Of a DNA stretch of 64,000 nucleotides, positions 25,301-40,300 are shown piece after piece; the first letter of the stretch is position 1, and every line of letters begins with the position of its first letter. The stretch is from Antedon mediterranea (taxonomy: Eukaryota; Echinodermata; Crinoidea; Comatulida; Antedonidae). Both the position numbers and the translations under genes were made by a program. Below the pieces are notes generated by a model. That model did not search any database. It had not been told where the DNA came from and saw only the letters and a program-made list of their open reading frames with translations. Location of the stretch: NCBI RefSeq assembly GCF_964355755.1, contig NC_092678.1, positions 12,620,922 through 12,684,921 of the forward strand. The letters run 5' to 3'.

Positions 25301-28300
25301 TAAGTATATTAATCTCTCTTCTTCGAGGGCTTGCAGCTAAGGCTATCGCTTAGGTCTAGCATTTTAAGAACATAACATAACACCAGTATTGGAACAGCTA
25401 CATTTGGTGGCCAGTTGAGAAGAGAGTAATGTACAAGATACTTCATCACATTTAAATCACTCCAAAACATGGCTCCAACATTTCTATCTAAAACATTTTC
25501 AAGCCAAAACGGACACTGAGGTCATCACTCAGGCCTATACCTAGACTGCCTTCAAAAAAATATTATGGACAACGCGCCTGTTTCTGGTCAGCTGCTCTTT
25601 GGAACGCCCTTCCAAACTCAATCAGGAATGCCGAATCACTCGACACATTCAAACAACTTCTCAAATCTCACCTTTTTATTTTGCATTTTCATTATTAAGC
25701 TTTTGCTCTTTTATAACATTTTCTGTTGATTGTTCAACGCTTTGAGATGCCCTGTATTTTGCGGTATATTAAATTGAACATTATTATTATATAATTAAGA
25801 AAATTTTTCTTACGCTTGAATGCCTTTATTAGGTTGGAAGTCAGTCACTGTGGGATTTGTAGTGTAATTAAATGTAAGACCATCTCTAACAGCATTTCCA
25901 AATGTAACTGTTACTGCAACTTCAGCTCCAGATGTTGTATAGTTTGATGTTGTACAAATCATCTGGTTTTCATTGATACTGTAAAATAAATCAACAGTGG
26001 TTAGAATTTTGTAAAGATACATCCTTTTGAAGTACGCTCTAAAATTAGTAAAATAATGGTCCAGAATTAGGATCCTGGTGTGGATTGCTATCAAAAAGTA
26101 ATAAAGTATTCCGTGACCATTACATCTATCTGTGGTTTAAAATCGGTAAAGATCTGTCTAATAAATAATGCAAAATATAACCTCCTTGGCAGTCCTAATA
26201 ATCTACATGTCAATCTATATACAAATAAGATTTATTTTGTAACATAACCTGCACCTACGTTAGACTAGACGATAATGTAAAGAATGTTATTTCGTACCTT
26301 GTAACATAACATTCACTTCCATCAATAGATACCATTACATCATTCCCAGTGTTCAGATTGGATCCACTGAATGTTAGTGTAGTTCCACCAGCTTGAATGC
26401 CAAACCTTGGACTCAACTCAGATATAAGTGGATTCTAAAATGAAATAAAAAAATGTTTAATTTAATAAATATACTAATAAAACACAGGTATTACAATCTG
26501 TATGATTAATAATTGTTTTTAATATTTAAAAAAAAAACAAATGTTTTTATACAAACATAACCACAAGTTTAAAAGTTAATATATTTATAGTATAAAAATT
26601 GGTCAGCGGAAACTATTTCATAAAATTGTTAATATCCTTCTCTTTTACTAGTAGGAATGAAAGTAGAGGAGAAGAGTGAAATTGCATTAGTTTCACTCTT
26701 ATCTTGTTCTATCAGGAGTGAAAGTAGAAGAAAAGAGTGAAATTGCATTAATTTCACTCTTATCTTGTTCTAGCAGGAATGAAAGTAGAAGAAATAAGTG
26801 AATGTATCTTCCCTCTTGGCTGGTTCTAGTGTTCATTTTAATATCATGAATACCACAAGTTTACAACAAATATACATGATTACTGTAGAATAAACATTTT
26901 AAAATAACTTTAGTAATTATATAAAAATATTTATTAAGGTTGACTCTTCTACATCAAAGCAAGATTGTGAAATTTGAGTGAAAAAATATACCTGATAGAG
27001 TATGACTACAGGTGCACTTGTCTTTCCTTGAACAGTTATGATGACGTCACGTTGAGAGACACTATCAAACACAGGAGCTTTACATTTCACACTGTGTATA
27101 GTAAATAATACAATTTCCTTTTCACTGATATACACCACAACAATAATTATAATAAAAAAAATAACATGCAATGTTACCCCCAATTGTGAGGATGGATCGG
27201 AATAATGCATGGCACATGATGCTTAATAAACGAACCAATCAAATAGTTTATGGATTCTGTGTGATAAGTTACAGAAGTGCTTTGTACTTCATCTTATGTT
27301 AGAATGGTGGTTTTCCATAAAAGTGTTTTTAGAAAATGTTTGTATAAGATCAGACAAATCTGAGACATCTTAACATGGTAGCAGAGTTGTCAAAGATACC
27401 CGTCTGTAGGATGGGTATCAACTACTTATATTATGATCTGTTTTGCATTACATCAGTGAAAGCTGAATACATACAGTAGCAATCATAATATATTTACTTC
27501 TTGTCCATACACACATTATCACAATACACACAGAGAGAGGCATAGTTGGTTAAACTGAGGGTATTACCTGTGTTGTGCACTGAACCATGAAATAGGTTTG
27601 GTTCACGGTTCAATCTCGTGAATAAGTTAGAACACAGAGAGTGTTCTAACTTATGGGTTGGATTACATGCATATAGTGCACTATCTTCTGGATGAGATGT
27701 TAATCCGTTGGTCCTGTGTGCAACTTGGCTTATGTACAGCCATAAGGATTTTACCAGAAACAAGTACAGACTTAGTGCTGCATAATTAATGTAAAATTAA
27801 ATATTAAAATACCTTTGTAAAGCTATGTTAAATCCATCAGCAACTGTTACACATTCTTTGTTATCTATCATAATGTTGTCAATATCTGACATCATCTGTC
27901 CAAAATCAGTTCCGAACAGTTCAATGACCTCTGTGAAATCAGGTTCAGGTTGAGTAGTTACCGTAGCAACAGAAATGGGATGAGTCTGAAAATAATATTA
28001 GTAAAACATAAAAGCATGATGGATATTTAAAAAAAACAAACATGATTGGTGTAATCATAAAAAAACACCATTGGATATTTTGGAGTAAAACCAATTGCTC
28101 AAATATCATCATTCAGTACCCTTTTCTTCTAATTTTCAGACTAATTGTTATTCTGCCACAAATATATACTGTAATGTAAATTTCACACTATAAACTAGTA
28201 ATAGAGGGCGACTAGTAAACATCATTTCAAACAAATTTAAGTTAGGCTAGGATGCTGGATTTTGAAGGAAGATAAAATGATTCCAATTACCTGAATAATA

Positions 28301-31300
28301 ACAGGTGATGGACATTCATTCACTATTGATGAACAGAATGGACTGTAGGAACATTGGTCTCCAGTACACCAGACACAATCAAGTCCAGACCTAGTGGTGT
28401 TCATTGAATAACATCGACTGCAGTCTGGACGTTGAACACTACACTTGTACAATGTAACTGGTAAAGAAAAATAGAGAAATTAATGTAAAAATGAAGCATT
28501 AACTGATAAAATGTCATAATCATTAGCATATTACGAAGGTGTCACTATGAGTCATGACTTTGTGACTTTGTCTTTGAATATCAAAATGCCGAAAACAACA
28601 TAATGAAAGAATGATATATATTTTTATCATATTTTGACATTGTTTGTATGCATAACATGGATGTATGCTAACTGAAAAATGATGTTTATTCAATTGGTTT
28701 TATTCACTAGGTTTTGAAAACACGTCTCAAAGCCTGGTTGGATGAGAGTAGATAACATTAATATTATTTATGATAACATTTAAGGATAAACTAAAAACTG
28801 TAATTCCTATAGGAACAATAATATATGTGCAAACAAATACTCATTATCTACAGGTTTAACACCATAAAATAAGATATAATATTATTTGCACAGAATGACA
28901 CCAGAAAGATCAGGGAATGAAGTAGGGATTTATAGTATACAAACAAATTGACTGTAATTTAAAGATTATATCATGCTGTTGTTTGAACAATGTGGTGTTG
29001 AGTCAATACTTAGTAAAGTAAATTGTTGTTAAACTTCCTGTTTAAAAGCTAAACAACCATTTTATGTTCATTAAAGAACAATGTACTATGCTAAAAACAG
29101 ATAATTGTCTGTCAGCTGAAACCACAGTCTCTGAACTGGGAACCTATCATAAAAAAAGTTTTCTGACAAAAAACTGGCAATATTAAAACGTTTTTTTTTT
29201 ATTCTCAATAATCTTTTTTTATTGATTAATTATTTATTTTATTTTATTTTATGTCTTTAGGCAATGTGGCCAAGGATTACCAATAGTGAATTAATCACTG
29301 TCCTATCAGATAGGTGGTAATCCCCCTGATACAGGGGCTATTGTGTGAACCAGTTCACCGGGGTAACCCCCTACTCTTTTTCAAATAATGAACTGGGTTC
29401 TTTAAAGTACACACATGTTATAACTGTGTACACTGGACCTACGGTTTATAGTCCTTATCCGAGAAGACTTGTTCCACCACCAGAACTAGGAGCGAGTCGG
29501 CCTCGAACCCTTGCCGATGTTGTTGGCTCTTTAGGTACGGTAAACGGCGCCCCTGCCTTAACCGCTCGGCCATATGACTCTTAATAACTCTTTGAATAAA
29601 TTATCCCCAATTTGTAACATAAATGAGACAGATTTGTGGTTGTTAAATGGCATTCTTAAAATAAATAAATGTTTGTGCACAATTTGATTGATTGCAGTTG
29701 ACCTTGGGTGAACTACAGTAGCATTCCAAAGCTTGAGCGGTTCTCAGCATTTTGGGTAATCTTACCGGTTTTTTTGTCCACTATACACCGCACACTGATT
29801 TACTGGTTTTTTGGGAGCACAAAATAAGCAGAAACAGTCAATATAAAAATAGGGTTGTTAAAGAGGTACTAGGAATACTGTATTTGTTTCAGGAGTTACA
29901 TTTTTTTTAATAGAAAATTGAACAGGGGTATGTGGATATGATAACAAAATGTATGATGTTATGTTTACCAAGTAAATAATTGATTTAATGATATTTATCA
30001 ATGTAAACAATCAGGTGAAACCAACCTTGATAAGCATTGTCAATTTCATTGTCGTTCCAAAATACTTTAATATATGCGTTTACTTCCTGCTTGTCCTTAG
30101 CTGTGTAGTCATACTAAAAAGAAATGTTTCCAAAAAGCAATTAAAAGTACACTTGAATTTCACATAACATTTGGCATAATGCCAAGATGAAATGTGACAT
30201 TTACAGCAAAATTATACCACAAAAACTTCCTGAAACAACAAGTTTTTGGAAGTGGAGTTGTTATCGAGAATTCTAGTGGATATGAATCAACTAACATGGA
30301 ATTGGTAGCAAATCTTTATTAAGTAACAAGCTAGATACATCCATTCATTTTAAAATAATATCTCTATTAATTTTTGTTGTGGTTTTTAAAAATAGATTTA
30401 GGTCTAAGTTTAATAAATAATTATTACAGAGTAAATTTATGAATAGAAAATTAATGAAAAAACTTTATAACCACTACTGTATCAGCAAACATAAATTTAT
30501 TTACATATACAGTAGTTATAATAACTCTTTGTATATCTCTTGCTATTGAGATTAATTATCAAGCACTCTATAACAAGAGGTTTTGTAACATGTGTATGTA
30601 CATGGTTAAGTTGTACCATGGACAATAGGTCCATGGTACAACTACAATGTGTCAATATTAATGTAATATATTTGTTTCATTATTCATTTGAATGTCACTA
30701 AATGCTATTTGATATGTGTACATTTAATCCATCTGTTCAAATGTCTTGGTTGCTACTATACTTACAGTGTATTGTGAACATGTGATATTTGCGTTTGATT
30801 CATCAACTGATGCTGGAATTCTGACGGTTTGTGCTTCAATTTCCAACTCACATTCATAGCTGTTTACCTACAATAAACAGCTCAGACAAATAAATGAACA
30901 TGTATAATCTAGGTAGGTGTATATTGGTGTTTTTCTACATTATGAAGTAAACTTTTCTACATTATTAAACTTAAACAATTCTAAATTAATACCCTACTGT
31001 ATCTCTTGCGGGAATTGTTTCCTGAAACCTTAAAGTGGACGGAAATCTCACACACATCTCACTACTACGCTTCAAGTTCCTTTAATTATTTTATAATTAA
31101 GTTATTTATATAATATTGTGAACCATGGCTAATTAGCATATTGCATGGTACTCATGTGATTAAGTAACAACTCTGTATTTAATGAACAGTGTGCTATTGT
31201 TCGCTCTCTGTTCGCTCACGGCTGGCATTGAGCTTATATGTATATGTTAACGCCAATATATGGTTTTCTGAGATTTAGTTGTCTGGCCATCTTACTCTAA

Positions 31301-34300
31301 AAATATTCATTGCAAACTAAAAGTATCAAAACTTCATTAATATAGTACTTAATCTACAAATTCATTGAAGTTTTTAGTAGTGCACTTTTACCAGCTGATA
31401 AGTTTTATAAAAAGAATTTATGTGCAAATTGCCTGCTATAAAACAGGAAGAAAGTTTAAATAACTTAGTCTGTCAATGGGTAAAACTTCTTTTCCATTCA
31501 CATCTTGAATGGAATATAAACATTGAATGGAATAACATTATTGGTCAGTTGAAATCAGTATTATCATGACTGTACAGCAGTACAACTCAAGAGTTGAAAA
31601 AAAGTTTATTTGTGGAAAGTGAAAAGTTTTAATTCTCAATAAATGAATGAATTAAAGTTCAGTTTATTTCAGTGTAAATTATCATGGAGGAAATAAATTA
31701 TGAATTCTTTCATATAATTATCAACTTTAAATCATGTTTACCTTTGTAGCATTTGGTAAATTCATAATTGGTATTCTGACTTCTTTCTGTATATTTGCAT
31801 GAATAAGTTCCTCATTTGGTTGATAAATTTGTGGACATGACCCTTGACCTTGAAAATCATTTGGTGGTGATGCTGCCTACATATTTAAACAATAGCTTAT
31901 AAGTGATATTATAACAATAATTATAACATTTTGGATGCAATAATTACATAGATAATTTATCTGTTTGTTCTTCACACCGATAACTGTAGAGGATCTAATG
32001 GAAACTGTTAATACGAACCGTGGTAACTACTGTAAATTACCGACAAATATCACTACAATATAAAGAATACTCCATTATTCTTACTAGTTCTATATCTGGC
32101 ACCTAATGTTCCATCTGCATAGATTAAAGTATCTTGCCTCAGGACACAAGGCATGTATCAGCCACCTCCTAATATAATTCCCATCAGCGTCATACTGTAA
32201 ACTGAGCAACTCATTCGCACCTTAACAACCCCTTCCAAAAACAATTAGCCAACCATGTTGTCTCAAAAAGTGCTTAATTGAGCAATAGAAGTAGTGGCGT
32301 ATCCAGGATTTTGAAGTTGGGGGGGCCAGGAATTGCCAATTTGCCGACAAAATTGGTGTCATTATCTGTACATACACGACGTCTCTGATATGTTCTAGGA
32401 TTACATAGTCATATTGTCTTATATGGGATAACGATGCAAAATTAAAACCAAACCAACATTATCTGTTAGTATGTTGTATTCATATTACAATAAAGAAAGA
32501 ATTAGGAAAATCTGATTTGTAGTTTTCGAAATATAGGGTCTAAAACATCGCCGAAAATGATCGTTTTTAGCCATGAAAGAAGTAAAACAATTTGCGGCCT
32601 CAGTCGATAATTCTATTAACTACGCCATTTTTGGTTAAAATAATTACATATAACTAGATGGCACGCTCGCTTCGCTCGCGTACCATCTAGGTCGTGCCAA
32701 CAGATGGTTCTCGAATACACAGTATTTCCAGCGAGAAAAAAATGGAGATTTCAAATGTACGTACTGCAGGACTATAATACATTGTCGTTTACAGAAACGA
32801 ATAAATATACACAATGATTTATGTAGTCAACCAAAATTAGCACCCTGGGAATTACTTCCGAGAGAGAAACAAAATGAGTCAAATTTTTTTATTTGGACTA
32901 ATTTAAACAAACCCAATTTGTGTTTTGTATGTAACATAAGGGTTGAGGGATGGGGGAAGAAGATAGGTACAAAGAGGAAACATTTTAAAATATATTCTTA
33001 TCCACTCAGTAACGAAATATTGTTTTTAATGTTTTATAGGCCTATAAATAATATACCACTAAATACAGTAAAACATTTACGATTTAATACGGTACTTTGT
33101 TAAAACTCTCACTGTCATAGTCGATTGAAATAGTAAAGTACATGTAACGATACACCACTACGACGTTTATATATTTTTAAATTATTAATTAATACAAACG
33201 TTGAGAAGCAACTGTCAGTAATAACGTTTATTTATTTGTATATTATATGTTTATAATCTAACAGTAGGGCCTATCCACACTCACAGTAATAAAGTTTATT
33301 TGTATATATTTTTATATTACATCTAACAGTACCAACACTCACAGTAAGAAATTTGCGATTCAAATTGCGATCAAAAGTGGTTATACCTTAACAGTATTGT
33401 ACAGCATTGCAATACTATTTATGTTTATTCTCCAAGGGGGCCCATAAATCTAAATCTATACCTCTATAATGGTTAAACCAAATAATTTGGAATGTTTATT
33501 TGTATATTATATGTTTATAATCTAACAGTAGGGCCTACCCACACTCACAGTAATAAAGTTTATTTGTATATTTTTATATTACATCTAACAGTACCAACAC
33601 TCACAGTAAGAAATTTGCGATTCAAATTGCGATCAAAAGTGGTTAATACCTTAACAGTATTGTACAGCATTGCAATACTATTTATGTTTATTCTCCAAGG
33701 GGGCCCATAAATCTAAATCTATACCTCCATGGTTAAACCAAATAATTTGGAATGTTCCATTCATCACAAATCAATACATTTGTAAAAACGTATATTAAAT
33801 CTATCAAAATAGTATTTTTAAAAGAAAATCGGCCTGTCTTCAACATTATGATGCTGTACTCTAGCTGTTCAACCGATTTTCAGCTATTAAAAACAATTAT
33901 CGTAGGAGGAGATAGGAAAATGCGAAGCCTCCTCGCATTTTTTTGGCGGGTATTTTTCAAGATGGACATCCATTAGACAGTGTATACCACGATCGGAAAA
34001 CACCCCTATTTGGGGCAAATCGTTGAACCTAAATTCGTTTTAATCGTCAATAACTAATTATCTAACTCAATTTAATTAGTAAACAGGGTTACATCAGGCG
34101 GTTAAAATCAGTACCGAAAGTACGAACCAACTTTACATACCATCGAGTGAAAATTCTAGAAGTAAGGCGCGATTTACCGAATTTTGCCCTTACGTAAATT
34201 TATATATAGATTACGTTTTTTAGTAATTTATTTTATATATCACCATTGGAAATATCAATAAAACATGTTATTAAATGCTTATAAAATATATAAAGTTGTT

Positions 34301-37300
34301 TACTTAACGGAATTCGGACAAATTCATTGCTCTAACTTTGTGTAGTAACGATCAGAGAGATTCATGGTACACGCGCGAGACAAAACATTCCGCTGCGGGT
34401 GATTCGCATCCACCAATCAAATCAGCTAGAATCCTAAATCATTCAACCGTGAGCAATGCCTATTGCGAGAAAGCTCAGCTTTGATTGGCTTACGATGACA
34501 TCATATCACAAAATGGTGGTTTTGTAGTTGAGCCTCACGGAATATTCTGTTCCAAAAATGAAATACATGGATATTTTTTATGGTATATGTGCTTTTTCTT
34601 TAAAAATTTTGAATAATAAAGGCCTCATATCGAGAAAAAAAACCGGGTTTTTGGCACTTATAATAAATATATCTTAGACAAAAAAGCACATGGCATGTGG
34701 AACTATATAATCTCTTAGCGTAGGAAGACATACAAATCCCAGGTCATGAGAGGCTCAACTGCATGCAAAAACAAGGTTTTAGGGTAAGGTCAATTAAAGA
34801 CTTTTGAGTAAACAATCTACCGCGTACGGCCGTACGTACGTGCTACACATTTTTTACGTGTTTCGTTAGATGTAATGAAAATAAAAAATAGTTGATCTGA
34901 AGGGATCAATGATGATATGATATGTAAATAAACAAACACTCAAAAGAATTATGTTTACAGTTAAATTATTGTCAGAATAAATAGTTTATTTTTTTCCCCG
35001 GCACCTTTGTTTGCCGACGGCCGCGATGATGTGCCGACGGAAACGAAATCAGGGAGGCCCCGGGCCCCCCGGCCCCCCTACTGGATACGCCACTGAATAG
35101 AAGTTCAGCTTCCATTTGATTATACAGAACAAAAACGGAAAAAAAGTCATAATTACTTACGTTTCCATTAAAAATAATTTTGTCGTTTGCTGTGCACAAT
35201 GTTGATGCATTATGGGTACATTTGTTGTCGTAGACACACCAATCACAAGTAAAGCTTGTAACACATTCAGAACAACTGCAGTATTGAGAATAAAAACAAA
35301 ACAATATTGTTATCTTATAACCTTTGACACGCATGCTACCGATATAAAGATGTTGTTATTCTAATAAAGATAATTATTAAATCATATACTTCATCATTTT
35401 TTTATGCAAAAATGAGGGCCACTATGTTTTAACACTGCAGCCAACTCCTATCACTGAATTAACATAAGTTGATCTATTTCATTGTATTTGACAATTCTAA
35501 GCACAAATGCATACAGTAGTAATGTGTTGTGAAATGGTTTCCCGATTAATCGTACGATCAAAACGGTACTGGGTATGATCAACTAGCGTTCGTGTTCCCA
35601 CCTAATCATCCATTCATAGAAGTACTGATGAAGATATCAATCTGTGGCGACAATAGAATGGACCCGAGACCTGGCTATCTTCGACTTTTAAATAATAGAA
35701 AGTTGAGAAAAATGCTTTTGTTAGACTAGAAATGTACGTTGCATGTATATAGAAAAATGGTTGTAGTTTTCAAAATTACGTTGTATAAGTTGCGATGTGA
35801 AAAACTGTTATTTGATCGTTAGTTGTCGTGTACATAAAGCAAAAATATAAATAGCCTATTATAATAAAATAAAAATCGTTAGTAAAACTTTTAAAAAGAG
35901 TAAAGATATAAGGAAGAAAAGGTAATGGTCTGACCATTGCAAACGCATCATGGATTGCTAAAGTTTAAATTCTTCTCAATTTCATGAATCCAATTCATTC
36001 ATTTTTGCATATTTGTTTGTTTTTTGTAAGGAGACCTTTTTTAGGTCCTGATAGTGTCCCAGGGGGTCTACTGTATACTATTTAGATTATATTGTTAATT
36101 GGAAATTAACCACTGGAATCAGTTGATACATTTAGGACCAGGTTATAATACTTGTTAAAATCAAAATACAGTAACTCACTGAGTTCAGAGTTGATAGAGC
36201 ACTATGACTCTGTGAGTTTGTTATATTGAATAAAAGTACAGTTTTTGGTAAAAATGTAAGAACACAATTGTCCCACACCAACTTCCCTTTGATTCAAAAG
36301 AACCTTTTGTTATATACAAATAATAGGCTAAATTTAGGTAAACTTATTGTTGAAATAAAATTCAATAAACAATACAGAAAACTTTAACAACAGAATCAAA
36401 TCCTTGATGACATAATAGAGAGGTTTACAGTTCTGGTTTCAGTGACAGCAAGTCAGAGGCTGACAAGTTAATACCAAGAAACAGTAAAAGCAAACATTGT
36501 TGTATTTCGTATGCTTGATTAAATAACCTGATTAATAAAGTATGTGAATGAATGGCATTAAAGCATACTTGACTGCACAGGCAAGTCAAGCAAATGCTGT
36601 CAAATGGTTGATTAAGATTGCATATAATTATACCATGGAACTGCCTGGTCACTAATAATTAGCCTAGGTATGTCCATATGCCTGTTCGACATCATGTTAC
36701 ATTTTCTGTGAGGGTTGTAAAGATCATTCAGGAAAGCAATCATCCTTACAAACCTATACATTTACCAGGCTTAATACTATCTACTCCAAATAACACAAAT
36801 AATAACTTAACTTAATTCAACAATAATAATCAAATGAATCTTTTGAATCAAGTTCAATTATCAAAACCCTAACACTGAACAAACTCTCAGTCTCAGTAAC
36901 TGTTTTTTTTTAAACACAGATAAGAGTACCACTCTCAACAGTTATGTTTTAAATTATACAGTTTTCTCTTACACTCTAAACTAAATTCCTTCAAGTAGTT
37001 TATGATTTATGACATGCAAATACAGTCAACTTTCCTGTCAGTAAAAATTAGAAACTAAGCTGTCAAAATAATAATATTCTGGATAATTGTGGGAAAACCT
37101 TAGTGTGCTCTAAGACATTTCCATGCTTTTAAAAAGCCACCAGATATTTACTTTCTTCTGATCTCTGAAGACTTTGGACCAACCCAAGACAAGAGTCTCA
37201 TTGATAATATTTGAATTTTCAAAAAATACTTAAATAACAAAGATAAATAAAAAAAAAAGTGTTATCTAATCTATAATAAACATGTAACTGATGAGTTGAT

Positions 37301-40300
37301 TGTCTTGAAAGGAAGATATATTGGTTAATTTGGCTGAACTATCTATCTGATTACAAATAAGGAAGTATTAAACAACAATGATGATTCAGTGTTGACACAT
37401 TATGGTTTTAAATATTTGACAGTGTTTATTCATTCCCCCACAGCTATCAATATTTGCTATCATGGTCCCAATATAAAATCAATTTGAAGGAATCAATCTT
37501 GTATGCTTTGCAAATGTTTGTACAGTAACGTATTACACAATTACAACTGTCCCATTACAACAATATTATCAATATTGTATTTGATTTCCTTATGTACTTA
37601 CAGATGACAGTGAGATTATAACAAATTATGTACATTGCAACCTGGTACAGTATAAACTAAATAAACAATATGTTCATTTCCTTAAAATAATATGTCACTT
37701 GAATTTCAGATCCTTTTATTTTGTTATTATCTTTAGAAAATGTGTGTTTACAATAACAATTTGATAGTTAAAGTAGTGAATTTGAAATATTTTAAATGTT
37801 TATTTTTTACACATGCTTATAAAAAAATTCAGTCAGTACTTACGAAGTAATGGCACTGCAGTCAAAGAATGTGAAGTCAGTGGAAACAAAATCAACATCA
37901 GTTACAGATGAGTGAACTGATAAAATAACATCTACAGAAGCTGTAAACAAATTATTTAAAGGTTAGCTACTGTGTAGGCCTAGGCCTTAATTTCAAATGC
38001 ATTTTATAGGTAAATACAATAATTAAATATTAAATACAAAAATCACTACAAAAAAACTAAATGTAATATTTAATTACTTTTTTTCCAGAGGTAGATAGGT
38101 TTAAATAGTTGGTGCAAATGACTCCCAAAAAATGTGATGTGCCCATATATGGAGACGATGATGTGATATCATTACCATATTTAGGTATATCACTACCATA
38201 TTTGTTTTTTAATTTAGTTTGATAGTGTAGACAGAGCTTAAGATATCACTAGGTTGAAACAAGGGTCACTTTGGGGGAATCCCCTTTTTTGCCAATGTAG
38301 AGTAGTGAGTGCATAATTTCTGTACTCCATGGTGTGTACTAAAACCTATTTCCTCATGAGCTATTAATAGTATTACACCTCCTACTGGTGAGAATGCATA
38401 CCATGTGTGAAATACTAGTACAGCCACTGCTACAGTTACATTAAATAAAGAAAAATAAAACAGAAATTAAAGCATATTAGCTAATGTTTAACTCACATTG
38501 GCTGGTTGGTATTTGTGGCACATGTGATAAAGGCGGTGAATTACAAGTCAATGTTTCTGCATCTTTTATTGCAGATGATTGAAAGTCACCAAATTTACAA
38601 TTATAATTTTGGTTGATGTTTAAGGGAGGAAGTTGCTCAACAGTTAGAGAAATCTATGGAGAAACACATTTAAGCTATTGGAGTTGCATACATATTCAAA
38701 CTTGTTATTAAATAATTGTATAATTCCCTTTGTGAACAAGCATCACAAGCCAGATGTACACTGGATCTCCAGCCAGTTTTGAGTCCAGAATTATTATGGC
38801 CGAGGAGTGGCTTGAATCCTAATATAGATGTGCCGATAATATAGATATAGTTGGTACTAGTACCCCTGCCTTAGTAGTGCTTAAATTATCCAGATAATGG
38901 CAACATTAGTTATTTAAAAAAATATTACAAGCCTAGAAAACAAATTTAATAAATTGTTTTCACAACTCACGCTGATATTTTCAAAATTTTTAGGAATAAA
39001 AGGTGGTTCAACATTTGTAATCTCAATGCATTGTGCACTGTTTCTTGGCAACCAGGGAGACTGTTGGCATTCTTTAAATCTGGTACATCTAAAATAAAAA
39101 AAGACAAATGTAAGTGCTATCTGCACTAAAGAACATTTAAATTTTTTATTTGTATTAGGGTTTGTTTTAAACTGTTTGTATTTAAAAAAAAATATTGAAG
39201 AAATAATTAAGCCTGAAATAATTTAGTCTTTAGACAGTAAACTAATTTCTAACATTTATTTTCATAGTTTATTATTTTGCAAAAATATCTGAAAAAGTTA
39301 AAAAACAAAAAAATCTCCTAATAATTTGTCAAATGCATCAGGAAAAGACAAAATAATAATTTGGGATTGAAAAAAAAGAAAAAGAACTCTTACTTTTTGT
39401 GTAGTGTACACCATCCACAATAAGGATCTGCATCTAGTTGACCTGGTCTGATACACTCATCACATGTGATAAACTGACTGCAGTTTGCAACTTGTAGTTT
39501 GACCAACTAATTTGATAATTGTATTAAAAAAAAAAACATTAAGACAGAATATACAAATTAAAAACCTATCACAAATTTACCATTAACATTTTCTTAGGAT
39601 ACAATTGAATGGTATTTGTAAAAGTTAGTAAGAAATATTTATAAAACTAATTTGAAATCAGAGGCGGATTGCTATAAGATAATAAGAATAATAAGGAGAA
39701 GGGCTATTGTCGGTTTATCCAGGTAAGCTAGGCACGAAATAGATTTATAAAGCGCACATATCTACAAAGTGCTCAAGGCGGTCTATAAACGCTTAGACGG
39801 CTATAATTCGTGACGTTGCAAGCAGTCTTTATTATAGACATTGCTATACTGCAGTCTAACCTCTAAGCGGTCTTTAAAATTAAAGCCTACTCGAAGGAAT
39901 CTTTACAGCCTTAAAACCTTTCTTTTTGTTGCTTTTACATATTATTTATCATTAAAGACAACAAATTGAACGAGTTTTAAATGTTAAATCAAATAATAAC
40001 GGTAATTTTGTTATTATATAGGCCTAGAATAGATTTTCTCATGTAGAAATGTACTTACTGTTGTGATTACGATTTGAACAAGCGTGACGAACATTACCTT
40101 ATTTGGTGTTCTACACGTAAAGTACACCTTCAATTTGTTACTTTACGCGGCCTTAGCTAAGACTGTTTTATAGCAATGGTCTAACAGGGGTGGCTTTAGT
40201 AAGACCGTCTATCTGATAAAGCCGGCTTTAATTGGGGAGTTAAGACCATCAGTTAAGACTGAAGGGATTTACATTAAATTACAAAAACCTAGTCCTTATT

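Noticed and set aside
29500-29582. Possible tRNA-Leu/Ser gene
   Set aside because: Good A and B boxes, but poor acceptor pairing and an attached non-tRNA body; better explained as a SINE.
33492-33976. Two open frames inside the Helitron-like element as possible Rep/helicase
   Set aside because: No helicase or HUH motifs; composition is AT-rich and the segment is an internally duplicated non-coding part seen in other copies.
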